64,000 nt of DNA, from positions 248,001-312,000 of the forward strand of contig NZ_JAFMYW010000004.1 in the NCBI RefSeq assembly GCF_017353175.1, read 5' to 3'. Shown piece by piece: positions 44,130-53,128 of this stretch. Source of the DNA: Fibrella forsythiae. GTDB taxonomy: Bacteria; Bacteroidota; Bacteroidia; Cytophagales; Spirosomataceae. Position 1 is the stretch's first letter. Each line of letters begins with the position of its first letter. A program made the position numbers and the translations under genes. The notes beneath the pieces are model-generated. The model made no database searches and had not been told where the DNA came from. It saw only the letters and a list, made by a program, of their open reading frames with translations.

Positions 44130-45470
44130 ATGGGCAAGAAGATATTAACCGAACACATTAACGTAGCTGGTATAGAGACGTTTGATGTATACCGGAAGCA
44201 AGGCGGTTACACAGCCGTTGAGAAGGCACTAAAAACCATGACACCGGAGGGTGTGGTGGAAGAGGTAAAAAAAGCGGGGGTTCGTGGCCGTGGTGGTGCG
44301 GGTTTTCCGATGGGCATGAAATGGAGCTTTCTGGCCAAGCCTGAAGGCGTACCCCGTTACCTTGTCTGTAATGCCGATGAGTCAGAGCCGGGTACGTTCA
44401 AAGACCACTACCTGATGAAGAATATCCCTCACTTACTTATTGAGGGAATGATCATCTCATCATTTGCCCTTGGAGCCAACACATCGTTTATTTATGTACG
44501 AGGCGAATTAATGTATGTGATCCGGATTCTTGAAAAAGCGATTGCTGAAGCAAAAGCGGCCGGTTTCCTGGGGAAAAACATTCTTGGCAGTGGATATGAC
44601 CTCGAACTGGTTGTTCAGCCAGGTGGAGGTGCCTACATCTGTGGCGAAGAAACGGCCTTACTTGAATCGCTGGAAGGAAAACGCGGTAACCCACGGAACA
44701 AGCCCCCTTTCCCGGCGGTAAAAGGGCTGTATCAATGCCCAACCGTAGTAAACAACGTAGAGTCGATCGCTACCACGTCCTGGATCGTAAATAACGGTGG
44801 TGACGCCTACGCAGGTATTGGCATTGGGCGCAGCACGGGCACGAAATTGATTTCAGCGTCTGGTCATATTAAGAAGCCGGGGGTCTACGAAATTGAGCTG
44901 GGCGTTCCGGTCGAAGAGTTCATTTACTCCGATGAATGGTGTGGTGGTATTCGCGACGGTCACCACCTGAAAGCGCTGGTAGCTGGCGGGTCGTCAGTTC
45001 CCATTCTGCCGGCCGAGTTGTCATTGAAACTAGCCAACGGCGACCCCCGCCTGATGAGCTACGAATCGTTGTCGGAAGGTGGTTTTCAGACGGGTACTAT
45101 GCTGGGGTCTGGTGGCTTTATCGTTTTTGATGAAACAGCCTGTATCGTTCGCAATACTTGGAATTTCAGCCGATTCTACCACCATGAGTCATGTGGGCAG
45201 TGTAGCCCCTGCCGTGAGGGCACAGGCTGGATGGAGAAAGTTCTTCACCGAATTGAACACGGTCACGGTAGCATGCACGATATTGATCTGCTGGTTGATG
45301 TAGCCAAGAAAATTGAAGGCAATACGATCTGCCCGTTGGGAGATGCTGCTGCCTGGCCTGTTGCCAGCGCCATTCGCCATTTCCGCGACGAATTCGAGTG
45401 GCACATTACTAACCCATTTGAGGCCACGCAGCCCGGAGCGGTGTATCAGGGTCATATGGCGTTGGTATAA
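44130..45470 (+). CDS. nuoF: NADH-quinone oxidoreductase subunit F
   Basis: 446 residues. The NADH/FMN-binding block GRGGAGFPMGMKW (about residues 50-63) and the FMN-site GAGAYICGEETAL-like segment (GGGAYICGEETALLESLEGKRG) are intact, and the N3 4Fe-4S cluster ligands are in SCGQCSPCREGTGW with the fourth Cys in NTICPLGD. It is where NADH enters complex I. A terminator follows, which ends the first nuo transcript. Confidence 0.96.
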   Translation: MGKKILTEHINVAGIETFDVYRKQGGYTAVEKALKTMTPEGVVEEVKKAGVRGRGGAGFPMGMKWSFLAKPEGVPRYLVCNADESEPGTFKDHYLMKNIPHLLIEGMIISSFALGANTSFIYVRGELMYVIRILEKAIAEAKAAGFLGKNILGSGYDLELVVQPGGGAYICGEETALLESLEGKRGNPRNKPPFPAVKGLYQCPTVVNNVESIATTSWIVNNGGDAYAGIGIGRSTGTKLISASGHIKKPGVYEIELGVPVEEFIYSDEWCGGIRDGHHLKALVAGGSSVPILPAELSLKLANGDPRLMSYESLSEGGFQTGTMLGSGGFIVFDETACIVRNTWNFSRFYHHESCGQCSPCREGTGWMEKVLHRIEHGHGSMHDIDLLVDVAKKIEGNTICPLGDAAAWPVASAIRHFRDEFEWHITNPFEATQPGAVYQGHMALV

Positions 45471-45507
45471 TTGATGGCCATGCTTTATTAGTATCAGTCA
45501 CTTTGCC

Positions 45508-45543
45508 GGGGCAGCTTACATGCGTAAGTTGCCCCTTATTTTT
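45508..45543 (+). terminator. Rho-independent terminator after nuoF
   Basis: GGGGCAGCTTAC (45508-45519) pairs with GTAAGTTGCCCC (45524-45535), 12 bp with one wobble and a 4-base loop, followed by TTATTTTT. It cuts the nuo cluster into two transcription units. Confidence 0.85.
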
Positions 45544-45569
45544 CTGTAGATACCTGCTGTTTCAACGCA

Positions 45570-47111
45570 ATGTATACCCCCCCACCTGCTTTTGTAACGT
45601 CTATTTACACGTTTGCAAAGAACAATGCCTATCAGATTGCGCTCTGGTTTAGCCTGCTCTGTGTCGTTGTTCTGCTGCTTATTAAAACCGCGTTTTCGGT
45701 TAGTCGCCATCCCGATCTCTCGGGGAGTGAGCGGAGTAGTACATATGGCGTACAGATTGTGGCTGATCGAATGCCGCTTTTCGCGGAGCCAGCAGAGCCA
45801 CCTTATTTTATCGCTCAGTACTCGCCAGCCTATTATTATCTGGTAGGCGTTCCCTACCGTTTATTAGGCTGGGACCCAACTGATATTTACCGGATTCAGT
45901 TTCTCAGCCGCATGATCTCATTTGGCCTGGTGTTGCTGGCAATGGGCATCGCGTTCTATACCGCCCGACGCGTATTAGGTATATCGACAACATTCGCGCT
46001 ACTGATGGTATGTAGCCTGTTTGCCCTGCTTCAACAGTGGTTACTGACCAACTCTCGGGTAGATAGCCTGTTGTTTTTCAGCACGGCGTGCTTCATTTAT
46101 TTTGGTCTGAAGGCCGCCAAAGAGCCAACCGACTGGAACAGGTACGTTGTTCTGGCGGGCATCTTTGCCGTTTTCGCCTTTTTCTCGAAGCAAAGCGGCA
46201 TCATTCATAGCATCGTTATCCTGGGTTTTCTGGTTTACCAGAGACGGTGGTCATCGTTCATAAAGTTGATTCCCATCATGGCGGGGGTCTTCATGGTACT
46301 GATGCTGCTCTTCAGCGACTTTCAACCCCGGTTATTCTTCCTGAATCTGTTTGGTAGTATTGCCGTGCCGATCATGCCGGGCTGGTTCTACACAAGTACA
46401 TTCAAGCACATGGTTCCGGCTTATAGTTTAATGCTTATTACCAGCCTGCTGGTTGCTATTCCGTGGTTCATGAAAGCAACTGATAACCGCAAAGCGTTTT
46501 TAGGGACCAGCACTTTGCTCTTTTTCGGCTTCTCGTTCGGCACCACCTTCAAATACGGGGCAGGCATCGGCTACTTTCATGAGTTCGCCTATGTGAGCCA
46601 TCTGGCTATTGCCTGGTTCTTTTATGAGTATCTTAGGGAGCAACAGGTACGTCGCCTTTCATATTATCTCCTCCCGGCATTAGTTATGGCGGGTATGCTG
46701 TACGTAACAAGCCGCCAGGCAGAGTTCTTTATAACAACCAGTTTCCCGCAATTAACCAGCGAGTATATCCAGCAGAAGCACGTGCAGGAATATATCCAGC
46801 CCCGTATTACTCGCCAGGATAAGGCACTGGTTGTGATGGGCGCAAATGCACGCGGCTGGATGCTTCAACAAATGTTATTCCGCAATCAGCTTGCCTACCA
46901 GGATGATGTAGTTCGCCTATTATACGAAGCTAAAACCTTCGATTACAGCTCGTTCAATACGCTCGTGGCGCGTGGTGAAGTGAAATATATTATCCTCCCA
47001 GAACCCGGTCCGCTTCACTTTAATGCCTTTAACTACGACTTTGATCCGGCGAAATACACGCTCGAAACAGTCATCGATGGCTATCAGATTTACCGGCTCA
47101 AAACCAGTTGA
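45570..47111 (+). CDS. Multi-pass membrane glycosyltransferase-like protein (GT39/ArnT type)
   Basis: 513 residues with about ten membrane helices (for example IALWFSLLCVVVLLLIKTAF, 20-41; MISFGLVLLAMGIAFYTA; VILGFLVYQ) and a soluble C-terminal domain (about 410-513). After the first helix there is an extracytoplasmic loop with acidic residues (DLSGSERSSTYG) in the place of the catalytic loop of lipid-linked sugar transferases. This layout suggests a GT-C glycosyltransferase using a polyprenyl-phosphate sugar; I cannot assign the family securely. Head of a four-gene glycosylation island set inside the nuo cluster. Confidence 0.65.
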   Translation: MYTPPPAFVTSIYTFAKNNAYQIALWFSLLCVVVLLLIKTAFSVSRHPDLSGSERSSTYGVQIVADRMPLFAEPAEPPYFIAQYSPAYYYLVGVPYRLLGWDPTDIYRIQFLSRMISFGLVLLAMGIAFYTARRVLGISTTFALLMVCSLFALLQQWLLTNSRVDSLLFFSTACFIYFGLKAAKEPTDWNRYVVLAGIFAVFAFFSKQSGIIHSIVILGFLVYQRRWSSFIKLIPIMAGVFMVLMLLFSDFQPRLFFLNLFGSIAVPIMPGWFYTSTFKHMVPAYSLMLITSLLVAIPWFMKATDNRKAFLGTSTLLFFGFSFGTTFKYGAGIGYFHEFAYVSHLAIAWFFYEYLREQQVRRLSYYLLPALVMAGMLYVTSRQAEFFITTSFPQLTSEYIQQKHVQEYIQPRITRQDKALVVMGANARGWMLQQMLFRNQLAYQDDVVRLLYEAKTFDYSSFNTLVARGEVKYIILPEPGPLHFNAFNYDFDPAKYTLETVIDGYQIYRLKTS

Positions 47112-47199
47112 ACCGAGCTACGGTTCCCTCCGAACGATCATAATTATCCGCCTAATGTTGGGAAAGCATTAACTTGCAACTCCATTACCACTACCCATT

Positions 47200-48840
47200 A
47201 TGCCTACTGGACGAGTGAAGGATTTTGCGGGCATCCTTTTTGTACTGCTAAGTAGCTTAGTGCTGACCTATAACATTACCCAACGTATCGACGTGGTTGC
47301 CACCGACGACGATGTGTATTTCCATAACGGGCTACTAGCTACCTGGCAGAAGCTGCCTCCTATTCAGATGGCTCCGCTGTTTAGTGCCTGGTACCTGTTT
47401 ATCCACCGTTTTACAGGCGATACAATTACCACATATTATGTGAGTTGTACGTTGCTCTCCATCCTGCCCGGTCTGCTTTTTTATTTTCTCTTTCGCAGCC
47501 TCAAGATCGGTGCCCTGGTCAGTGCAGCCCTATCTATCTGCTTTCTGTTTTGCCAGCTTAACTTGCCCTTACAGCCTAAAGTGTCGGTTTTTACCATGCT
47601 TTTTCTGATGGGTGGCCTTATTGCAGCCAACTATCAGACAAAACCGGTAGCTAAGTTCACAGTGGCTGCGCTAAGTGCGTTGCTCGCCGCCTATGGCCGC
47701 CCAGAGTTCTTTCTGTCGTTTTTGCTCCTGTGCGGTCTTGCCTTAGCCTATTATTTCTGGCAACGCAGACGTACAACGCAACCATTACCCTATGCGTTAT
47801 TTGGAGTTATGGGAGCCGCCGCTTTGCTGGTAATTGCTTTCGGATCTCCCCTGGCGGGCGGGCGTAGCGTAGTTGCTTTCGGGCAACATTTCGCGCTGAA
47901 TTATTCAGTTTGGCACCCCGAAATTCCGGCTTCTCCCTGGATGCATTCAGGTACGTTCATAAAGCATGGGTTTGGGCGTGAGGTAACCTCGCTGTCTGAT
48001 GCTTTCTTTCTGAATCCGCCCCTCTTCATTCGCCACCTGAGCACTAATGTTCTCAATCTGGTTCTCATTACGAGCCATAATTTGGTAGATATGCTGGTTA
48101 CCCCCTGGCTATCTCGTCTCGTTTTTCCAGGACGTCGTTATGTATTGGGTCTTCTGTTTCTGGCTCTGGTTGCGTTAATCAACTGGCCACAAACCGTACG
48201 TAGCGCGTGGCACCACATGAAACAGACTGGCTGGTACTGGCTGTGCCTTGCCGTAATGCTGCTGTCTACCTACATCTCGTGTATTCTGATCTTCCCGCGC
48301 GAGCATTATATATTATTTCAGATACCACTTTACCTGAGCCTGGCAGGAATTTTCCTGCAATCAGTTGTCTTTCGTCCAGTACCGGTTCCAGCTGTTCCAT
48401 GGCCAGCGTATTATGCTGCGTTTGGTGCCGTATTATTAATTTTTCTTGCTCCGTTTTGGCGGTTAGCTAATGAACCCAAACCAACACCAACGGTTGATTT
48501 GCTACGATTTTTACAGAAATTACCCGTGCAGGGATCAATCAGTATGACAGGCAATACCCCGCTCATGTACGATCTGTATCTGGGCGACAACTGGCAGTTC
48601 TGGTATTTAGAGCGGTATCATCCAACTAACATGCAGTCGTTCTTTAATGAGTTCAAAGTCAACTGTATTCACGTTCGGCCCGAGATGCTGGAAATATATA
48701 GGAAGGACCCCTTTTTTGCCCAACTTGTTGCCAATCCGGCTGCGTTAGATTTTGTTCGGTATAACACTAGCAAGCCCGACCAATACGTACTTGTTCAGCA
48801 GCAATTACCATCAGTAGTACATACCCCTCACCCTCACTGA
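47200..48840 (+). CDS. Multi-pass membrane protein, GT-C glycosyltransferase-like
   Basis: 546 residues with about ten membrane helices. After the first helix there is the loop TDDDVYFHNG (acidic residues, about 35-45) as in GT-C enzymes that use such Asp for catalysis. The C-terminal soluble portion (about 430-546) resembles that of the preceding gene in its general layout (SMTGNTPLMYDLYLGDNWQFWYLERYHP). It ends one base before the next gene, so translation is coupled. The role as a sugar transferase is inference from topology and neighbours. Confidence 0.6.
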   Translation: MPTGRVKDFAGILFVLLSSLVLTYNITQRIDVVATDDDVYFHNGLLATWQKLPPIQMAPLFSAWYLFIHRFTGDTITTYYVSCTLLSILPGLLFYFLFRSLKIGALVSAALSICFLFCQLNLPLQPKVSVFTMLFLMGGLIAANYQTKPVAKFTVAALSALLAAYGRPEFFLSFLLLCGLALAYYFWQRRRTTQPLPYALFGVMGAAALLVIAFGSPLAGGRSVVAFGQHFALNYSVWHPEIPASPWMHSGTFIKHGFGREVTSLSDAFFLNPPLFIRHLSTNVLNLVLITSHNLVDMLVTPWLSRLVFPGRRYVLGLLFLALVALINWPQTVRSAWHHMKQTGWYWLCLAVMLLSTYISCILIFPREHYILFQIPLYLSLAGIFLQSVVFRPVPVPAVPWPAYYAAFGAVLLIFLAPFWRLANEPKPTPTVDLLRFLQKLPVQGSISMTGNTPLMYDLYLGDNWQFWYLERYHPTNMQSFFNEFKVNCIHVRPEMLEIYRKDPFFAQLVANPAALDFVRYNTSKPDQYVLVQQQLPSVVHTPHPH

Positions 48841-48841
48841 C

Positions 48842-49582
48842 GTGCTTTTCTACGAAAATAATTTCGCGATCGTTACCCCGATGGCGAATGAAGAAAAAGA
48901 ATTTGCGGAATATACTTCGGCGCTAGCCACCGAATTAGACAAGCTTCAATGTGGCTGTGTTTATATGGTGATCGACGGAGTGACTAAAGACCGGACGTTG
49001 GACCTGGCCCGGGAATTATCGGCTCAGGACAAGCGATTTGTAACCATTTGGGCACCCGAAAACCGTAATATTGTTGATGCCTATCTGCGAGGATACCGCG
49101 AAGCACTCAAAAATGGGCATGATATAATTATTGAGATGGATGCCGGCCTTTCCCACGACCCACGGGCCATTCCTATGTTTCTTCGCGTACTAAATGAAGG
49201 AAATGAGTGTGCATTTGGCAGCCGTTTCATCAATGGAGGATCTATTTATAAGTCGAATTTCAAACGCACCTTCCTCTCGAAGATTGGTACCATCATGTCG
49301 AATGTCTTGCTGGGCAGCAACATGCATGATATGACATCGGGCTTTCAGGGGTTCCATGCCAGTACAGTGGCTGAGTTTACGGCTTACCCACTGAAATCGA
49401 AGGCCCATTTCTACCAGACAGAACTACGCTATTTATTACGTAAGAAACGGTTTGCGGAAATTCCCATTCATTACCGCGCGCCATCGCCAAGCGTGTCAGA
49501 GAATGCTATAAAAAATTCACTGTCAACACTTTGGTATTATTTCAAGCTGCGACTAGCGGGGAAAGCAGCACTGATTGAGTAA
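48842..49582 (+). CDS. Glycosyltransferase family 2 (polyprenol-phosphate sugar synthase-like)
   Basis: 246 residues from a GTG at 48842, chosen because the first beta strand NFAIVTPMANEEKEF would be cut by the next ATG. A GT-A fold is recognisable: VIDGVTKDRTLDLA, DIIIEMDAGLSHDP (donor and metal-binding Asp), CAFGSRFINGG, and DMTSGFQGFHA. It resembles DPM1-type enzymes that put a sugar on polyprenyl phosphate. That would supply the donor for the GT-C-like proteins encoded just before it. No membrane segment is present. Confidence 0.85.
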   Translation: MLFYENNFAIVTPMANEEKEFAEYTSALATELDKLQCGCVYMVIDGVTKDRTLDLARELSAQDKRFVTIWAPENRNIVDAYLRGYREALKNGHDIIIEMDAGLSHDPRAIPMFLRVLNEGNECAFGSRFINGGSIYKSNFKRTFLSKIGTIMSNVLLGSNMHDMTSGFQGFHASTVAEFTAYPLKSKAHFYQTELRYLLRKKRFAEIPIHYRAPSPSVSENAIKNSLSTLWYYFKLRLAGKAALIE

Positions 49583-49587
49583 AAAAC

Positions 49588-50592
49588 ATGAACGATAATA
49601 CATTTCTAGTCATCACCTCTATATCGGCTCCTAACGCTGTACTGAAAGACTGTGCTGAACAATCAGTAGTGAATGGGGTCCGTTTTGTAGTGATGGGCGA
49701 TACAAAGTCACCCGCACAATTTGACCTGCCCGGATGCGATTTCTGGGATATTGACCGGCAGGTGGCGCTTCCCTTCTCACTGGTCAACAACTTGCCAACC
49801 CGTCACTATGGTCGAAAAAATCTCGGTTATCTGGTGGCCATGCAACAGGGAGCTCAGGTAATTCTGGAAACAGATGATGATAATTACCCCCGCGCTCCTT
49901 TCTGGGAGGGTCGGCAACGTACCCAGAAAGCACATAATCTGACCCAGACTGGCTGGACAAACGTCTACAAATACTTCACCGACAAGCATATTTGGCCTCG
50001 CGGCTATGCGCTGGAACACCTGCACGATCCGCTCCCTGAACTACCCGGCATGACGGATGTGCTTTGCCCGATTCAGCAAGGGTTGGCCGACGAGAACCCC
50101 GACGTAGATGCGATTTATCGGCTAACGTTACCCCTTCCTGTATCCTTTGACCAGCGCGACAACGTAGCTTTGGGTAACGGGGCCTGGTGTGCGTTCAATA
50201 GCCAGAATACTACCTGGTTCCCGGAAGCCTTTCCGCTGTTGTATCTTCCTTCGCATTGCAGCTTCCGCATGACCGACATCTGGCGCAGCTACGTGGCTCA
50301 ACGTGTAGCCTGGACTTGCGGCTGGAGCGTGCTGTTTCATAATGCCACCGTCTGGCAGGAACGGAACGAACACAACCTGATGCGTGATTTTGAAGATGAA
50401 GTCAGTGGGTATACGCAGAATCTGCAAATTTGTCGCGATCTGGCCGAACTGGACTTACCACACGGCATCGAGCATATCCATGATAACTTGCTCCGGTGCT
50501 ACCGGTTACTAACCAGAAAAAACTACGTGGGTCAGGCCGAAATGCCCTTGGTTGAAGCCTGGGTAGCCGACATTCAACAGTTGGGTTTCTGA
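49588..50592 (+). CDS. STELLO-type (DUF288) glycosyltransferase family protein
   Basis: 334 residues, cytoplasmic. The metal-binding motif ETDDDN (about residue 91-96) after KNLGYLVAMQQGAQVIL, then PRAPFW and WTNVYKYF, are features of the STELLO/DUF288 family, known from plant Golgi proteins linked to cellulose synthase and from scattered bacteria. The bacterial role is not known. It starts 5 bases after the GT2 gene, closing the island. After it, a 112-base gap leads to nuoG. Confidence 0.8.
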   Translation: MNDNTFLVITSISAPNAVLKDCAEQSVVNGVRFVVMGDTKSPAQFDLPGCDFWDIDRQVALPFSLVNNLPTRHYGRKNLGYLVAMQQGAQVILETDDDNYPRAPFWEGRQRTQKAHNLTQTGWTNVYKYFTDKHIWPRGYALEHLHDPLPELPGMTDVLCPIQQGLADENPDVDAIYRLTLPLPVSFDQRDNVALGNGAWCAFNSQNTTWFPEAFPLLYLPSHCSFRMTDIWRSYVAQRVAWTCGWSVLFHNATVWQERNEHNLMRDFEDEVSGYTQNLQICRDLAELDLPHGIEHIHDNLLRCYRLLTRKNYVGQAEMPLVEAWVADIQQLGF

Positions 50593-50704
50593 CGGTTCTG
50601 TCGTTATTTTACAATAAAGAAAAGTCGTTCGATAGGGTAGGCAACATTTCTATCGTTATACATACTGGCGACCCCCTTTTGGGCAAGCGAACTGCCTTCA
50701 TAAC

Positions 50705-51781
50705 ATGGTTGATAATCAAGTTCAGTTAGTTAAAGTAACCGTCGACGGCATCGAGGTTGAAGTCGAGCCCGGAACAACGATTCTTCAGGCAGCCCGTAAA
50801 ATTGGACCAGAAGTGGCTCCTCCGGCCATGTGCTACTACGAGCCCTTGAAAGGAAGTGGCGGTAAGTGCCGGGCCTGTCTGGTTCGGGTAGCAGCCGGGT
50901 CAGCTAAAGACCCGCGCCCAATGCCTAAGCTGGTTGCCTCGTGCATCACGCCGGTTCAAGACGGTATGGTGGTCGAGAATTTCTCGAACCCGGCCGTATT
51001 GGAAGCCCGCAAGGGTATCGTTGAGTTTCTGCTCATCAACCACCCGCTCGATTGCCCGGTGTGCGATCAGGCCGGTGAATGCGATCTGCAAAACTTCGCG
51101 TTTGAGCACGGCGCTGTTCAGACCCGCTACGAAGAAGAACGCCGAACGTTCGAGAAGACCGACATCGGGCCGTTCATTCAGCTACACATGACGCGTTGCA
51201 TTCTGTGCTACCGTTGCGTGTATACGGCCGATCAGATCACCGAAAAACGGGTTCACGGCGTATTGAACCGGGGCGATGCGTCGGAAATAGGTACGTACAT
51301 CGAAAAAGCAATCGACAACGATTTCTCAGGAAACGTGATCGACGTTTGCCCGGTAGGTGCGCTGACCGACAAAACCTATCGCTTCAAAAACCGGGTGTGG
51401 TTTTCCAAGCCTGTTGACGCGCACCGCGATTGCCCAACCTGCTCAGGTAAGGTATCGCTCTGGTACCGGGGTAGCGAAGTGATTCGGGTAACGGCTCGCA
51501 AAAATGAGTGGAACGAGGTGAAGGAGTTTATTTGCAACACTTGCCGCTTCGACAAAAAAGATACCGCCGATTGGGTGATCGAAGGGCCAACGAAGATTTC
51601 TAGGGCGTCGGTGATTTCAGCCAATAAGTATCCGAAGAACCTGACGGTTTCTTCGTTTGGCGCAAGACTGGCCGCAGCTGAATACAAGCCCATCAATGAT
51701 GAACGTGATACGTCGCAACTGGGTATTCAGCAATTGCCACCCGAGCGCTTCGCCAAAACACTGCCTTCGGCAAAAGAATAG
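50705..51781 (+). CDS. nuoG: NADH-quinone oxidoreductase subunit G, short form
   Basis: 358 residues. Only the N-terminal half of NuoG is present: the 2Fe-2S N1a-like domain (CYYEPLKGSGGKCRACLVRV), the HxxxCxxCxxxxxC segment HPLDCPVCDQAGECDLQ, and the 4Fe-4S motif RCILCYRCV with NVIDVCPVGAL, plus a last Cys pair (DCPTC, CNTC). The large molybdopterin-oxidoreductase-like domain is missing; this shortened NuoG is common in Bacteroidota. The gene opens the second nuo block (G, H, I, J). No clear TAnnTTTG promoter was seen in the 112-base gap before it, so transcription from the glycosyltransferase island is possible. Confidence 0.92.
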   Translation: MVDNQVQLVKVTVDGIEVEVEPGTTILQAARKIGPEVAPPAMCYYEPLKGSGGKCRACLVRVAAGSAKDPRPMPKLVASCITPVQDGMVVENFSNPAVLEARKGIVEFLLINHPLDCPVCDQAGECDLQNFAFEHGAVQTRYEEERRTFEKTDIGPFIQLHMTRCILCYRCVYTADQITEKRVHGVLNRGDASEIGTYIEKAIDNDFSGNVIDVCPVGALTDKTYRFKNRVWFSKPVDAHRDCPTCSGKVSLWYRGSEVIRVTARKNEWNEVKEFICNTCRFDKKDTADWVIEGPTKISRASVISANKYPKNLTVSSFGARLAAAEYKPINDERDTSQLGIQQLPPERFAKTLPSAKE

Positions 51782-51787
51782 TTAACT

Positions 51788-51861
51788 GTTTTTCTGTCTT
51801 CTGTCTTTTGCTGCTTCGCCGTAATTCGCGAAAAACAACAGAAGATAGAAGACAGAAAACG
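51788..51861. repeat. Inverted repeat with 7-bp words between nuoG and nuoH
   Basis: Arms of about 24-26 bases, 51788-51813 and 51836-51861, are reverse complements with three internal mismatches. The left arm reads CTGTCTT, CTGTCTT, TTGCTG; the right, on the other strand, CTGTCTT, CTATCTT, CTGTTG. The loop has a small GC hairpin of its own (TTCGC...GCGAA). It starts 6 bases after the nuoG stop and ends 15 before the nuoH ATG. Confidence 0.85.
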
Positions 51862-51876
51862 TTTCAACAGTAATTT

Positions 51877-53034
51877 ATGGATCTTACCGTTCTCATTATC
51901 AAATCACTCGTGATCCTGGCTATTTTCGGGATCACACTGCTGATTGCTACTTACTCGACCTACGCCGAGCGGAAAGTTGCGGCTTTTTTGCAGGATCGCA
52001 TCGGCCCGAACCGCGCAGGCCCACTGGGGTTACTTCAGCCGATTGCCGATGCGGGTAAAATGTTCTTCAAAGAAGACTTTATTCCTGCTCAGGCCAGTAA
52101 ATGGCTGTTCATCCTCGGCCCTTGCCTGGCTATGCTTACAGCCCTGATGTCGAGCGCCGTTATTCCCTTCGGCGACAGCATCAAATACGCTAGCTATGAT
52201 GTACCTGTACAGGGTCTTGACGTAAACGTTGGCATTCTGTACGTATTTGGCGTGGTTTCGCTGGGCGTCTACGGCATCATGATTGGCGGCTGGGCATCGA
52301 ACAACAAGTTCTCACTGCTGGGGGCTATTCGTGCAGCCTCGCAGAATATTAGTTATGAGGTAGCGCTGGGCTTATCAATCATCGCCATCCTGATGATGAC
52401 GGGCTCTCTGTCGCTTCGGCATATTGTAAACGAGCAGGCCAATGTATGGGAGTGGAACATCTTCACACAGCCTTTGGGCTTCGTCATTTTCCTGACCTGC
52501 GCCTTCGCCGAGTGTAACCGTACTCCATTCGACCTACCCGAGTGCGAAACGGAGCTTGTGGGCGGTTATCATACCGAGTACAGCTCCATGAAGCTGGGTT
52601 TGTACCTGTTCTCAGAGTACATCAACATGTTTACCTCATCGGCCGTTATTTCAACGCTCTACTTTGGCGGTTTCCACTACCCATTCATGACGCAGGTGCA
52701 CGATGCACTGGTTGGTTCATTAGGTGATGTAGCTGGCCATAACGTAGCTACGCTGATCGGTACGGTGGTACTCTTTGCCAAGATCTTTTTCTTCATCTTC
52801 TTCTTTATGTGGGTACGTTGGACAGTTCCGCGTTTCCGCTACGATCAGTTGATGAACCTCGGCTGGAAGTCGCTGATTCCGCTCTCAATCCTGAATGTCA
52901 TTCTGACTGGCGCCGGATTGCTCTATAACATTAAGTACGCTACCTGGGCCATCGTTTTGGTAATGGTTGTACTGGGTGCAACCAATGCCATCAAGGCACC
53001 TCGCCGAAAACCAGTGGCCGTACCACAAGTTTAA
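51877..53034 (+). CDS. nuoH: NADH-quinone oxidoreductase subunit H
   Basis: 385 residues with about eight or nine membrane helices. Family features: TYAERKVAAFLQDRIGPNRAGPLGLLQPIADAGKMFFKED near residues 27-66 (loop toward the quinone channel), FAECNRTPFDLPE and SGYHTEYSSMKLGL-like GGYHTEYSSMKLGLYLFSEY. It links the hydrophilic arm to the membrane arm. The next nuo gene follows after a second word-type inverted repeat. Confidence 0.96.
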   Translation: MDLTVLIIKSLVILAIFGITLLIATYSTYAERKVAAFLQDRIGPNRAGPLGLLQPIADAGKMFFKEDFIPAQASKWLFILGPCLAMLTALMSSAVIPFGDSIKYASYDVPVQGLDVNVGILYVFGVVSLGVYGIMIGGWASNNKFSLLGAIRAASQNISYEVALGLSIIAILMMTGSLSLRHIVNEQANVWEWNIFTQPLGFVIFLTCAFAECNRTPFDLPECETELVGGYHTEYSSMKLGLYLFSEYINMFTSSAVISTLYFGGFHYPFMTQVHDALVGSLGDVAGHNVATLIGTVVLFAKIFFFIFFFMWVRWTVPRFRYDQLMNLGWKSLIPLSILNVILTGAGLLYNIKYATWAIVLVMVVLGATNAIKAPRRKPVAVPQV

Positions 53035-53044
53035 GTTCAACAAC

Positions 53045-53120
53045 GTTTACTGTCTTCCGTTGTTTCCTTTAGCGCCAATGCGCGCTCAGACGGATCAACA
53101 GAAGACAGAAGACAGTAAAC
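53045..53120. repeat. Inverted repeat with 7-bp words between nuoH and nuoI
   Basis: Left arm 53045-53065 and right arm 53096-53120 pair over GTTTACTGTCTTC and CGTTG/CAAC(A)G segments. The right arm has two copies of the 7-base word TGTCTTC (read on the other strand) and the left only one, so the arms differ by one word. The same CTGTCTT word forms the element between nuoG and nuoH. It ends 8 bases before the nuoI ATG. Confidence 0.8.
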
Positions 53121-53128
53121 ACCTTACC

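Noticed and set aside
52967-53128. Longer NuoI start upstream of 53129
   Set aside because: The extra 54 residues overlap nuoH and translate the inverted repeat; NuoI homologues begin near MLTN.
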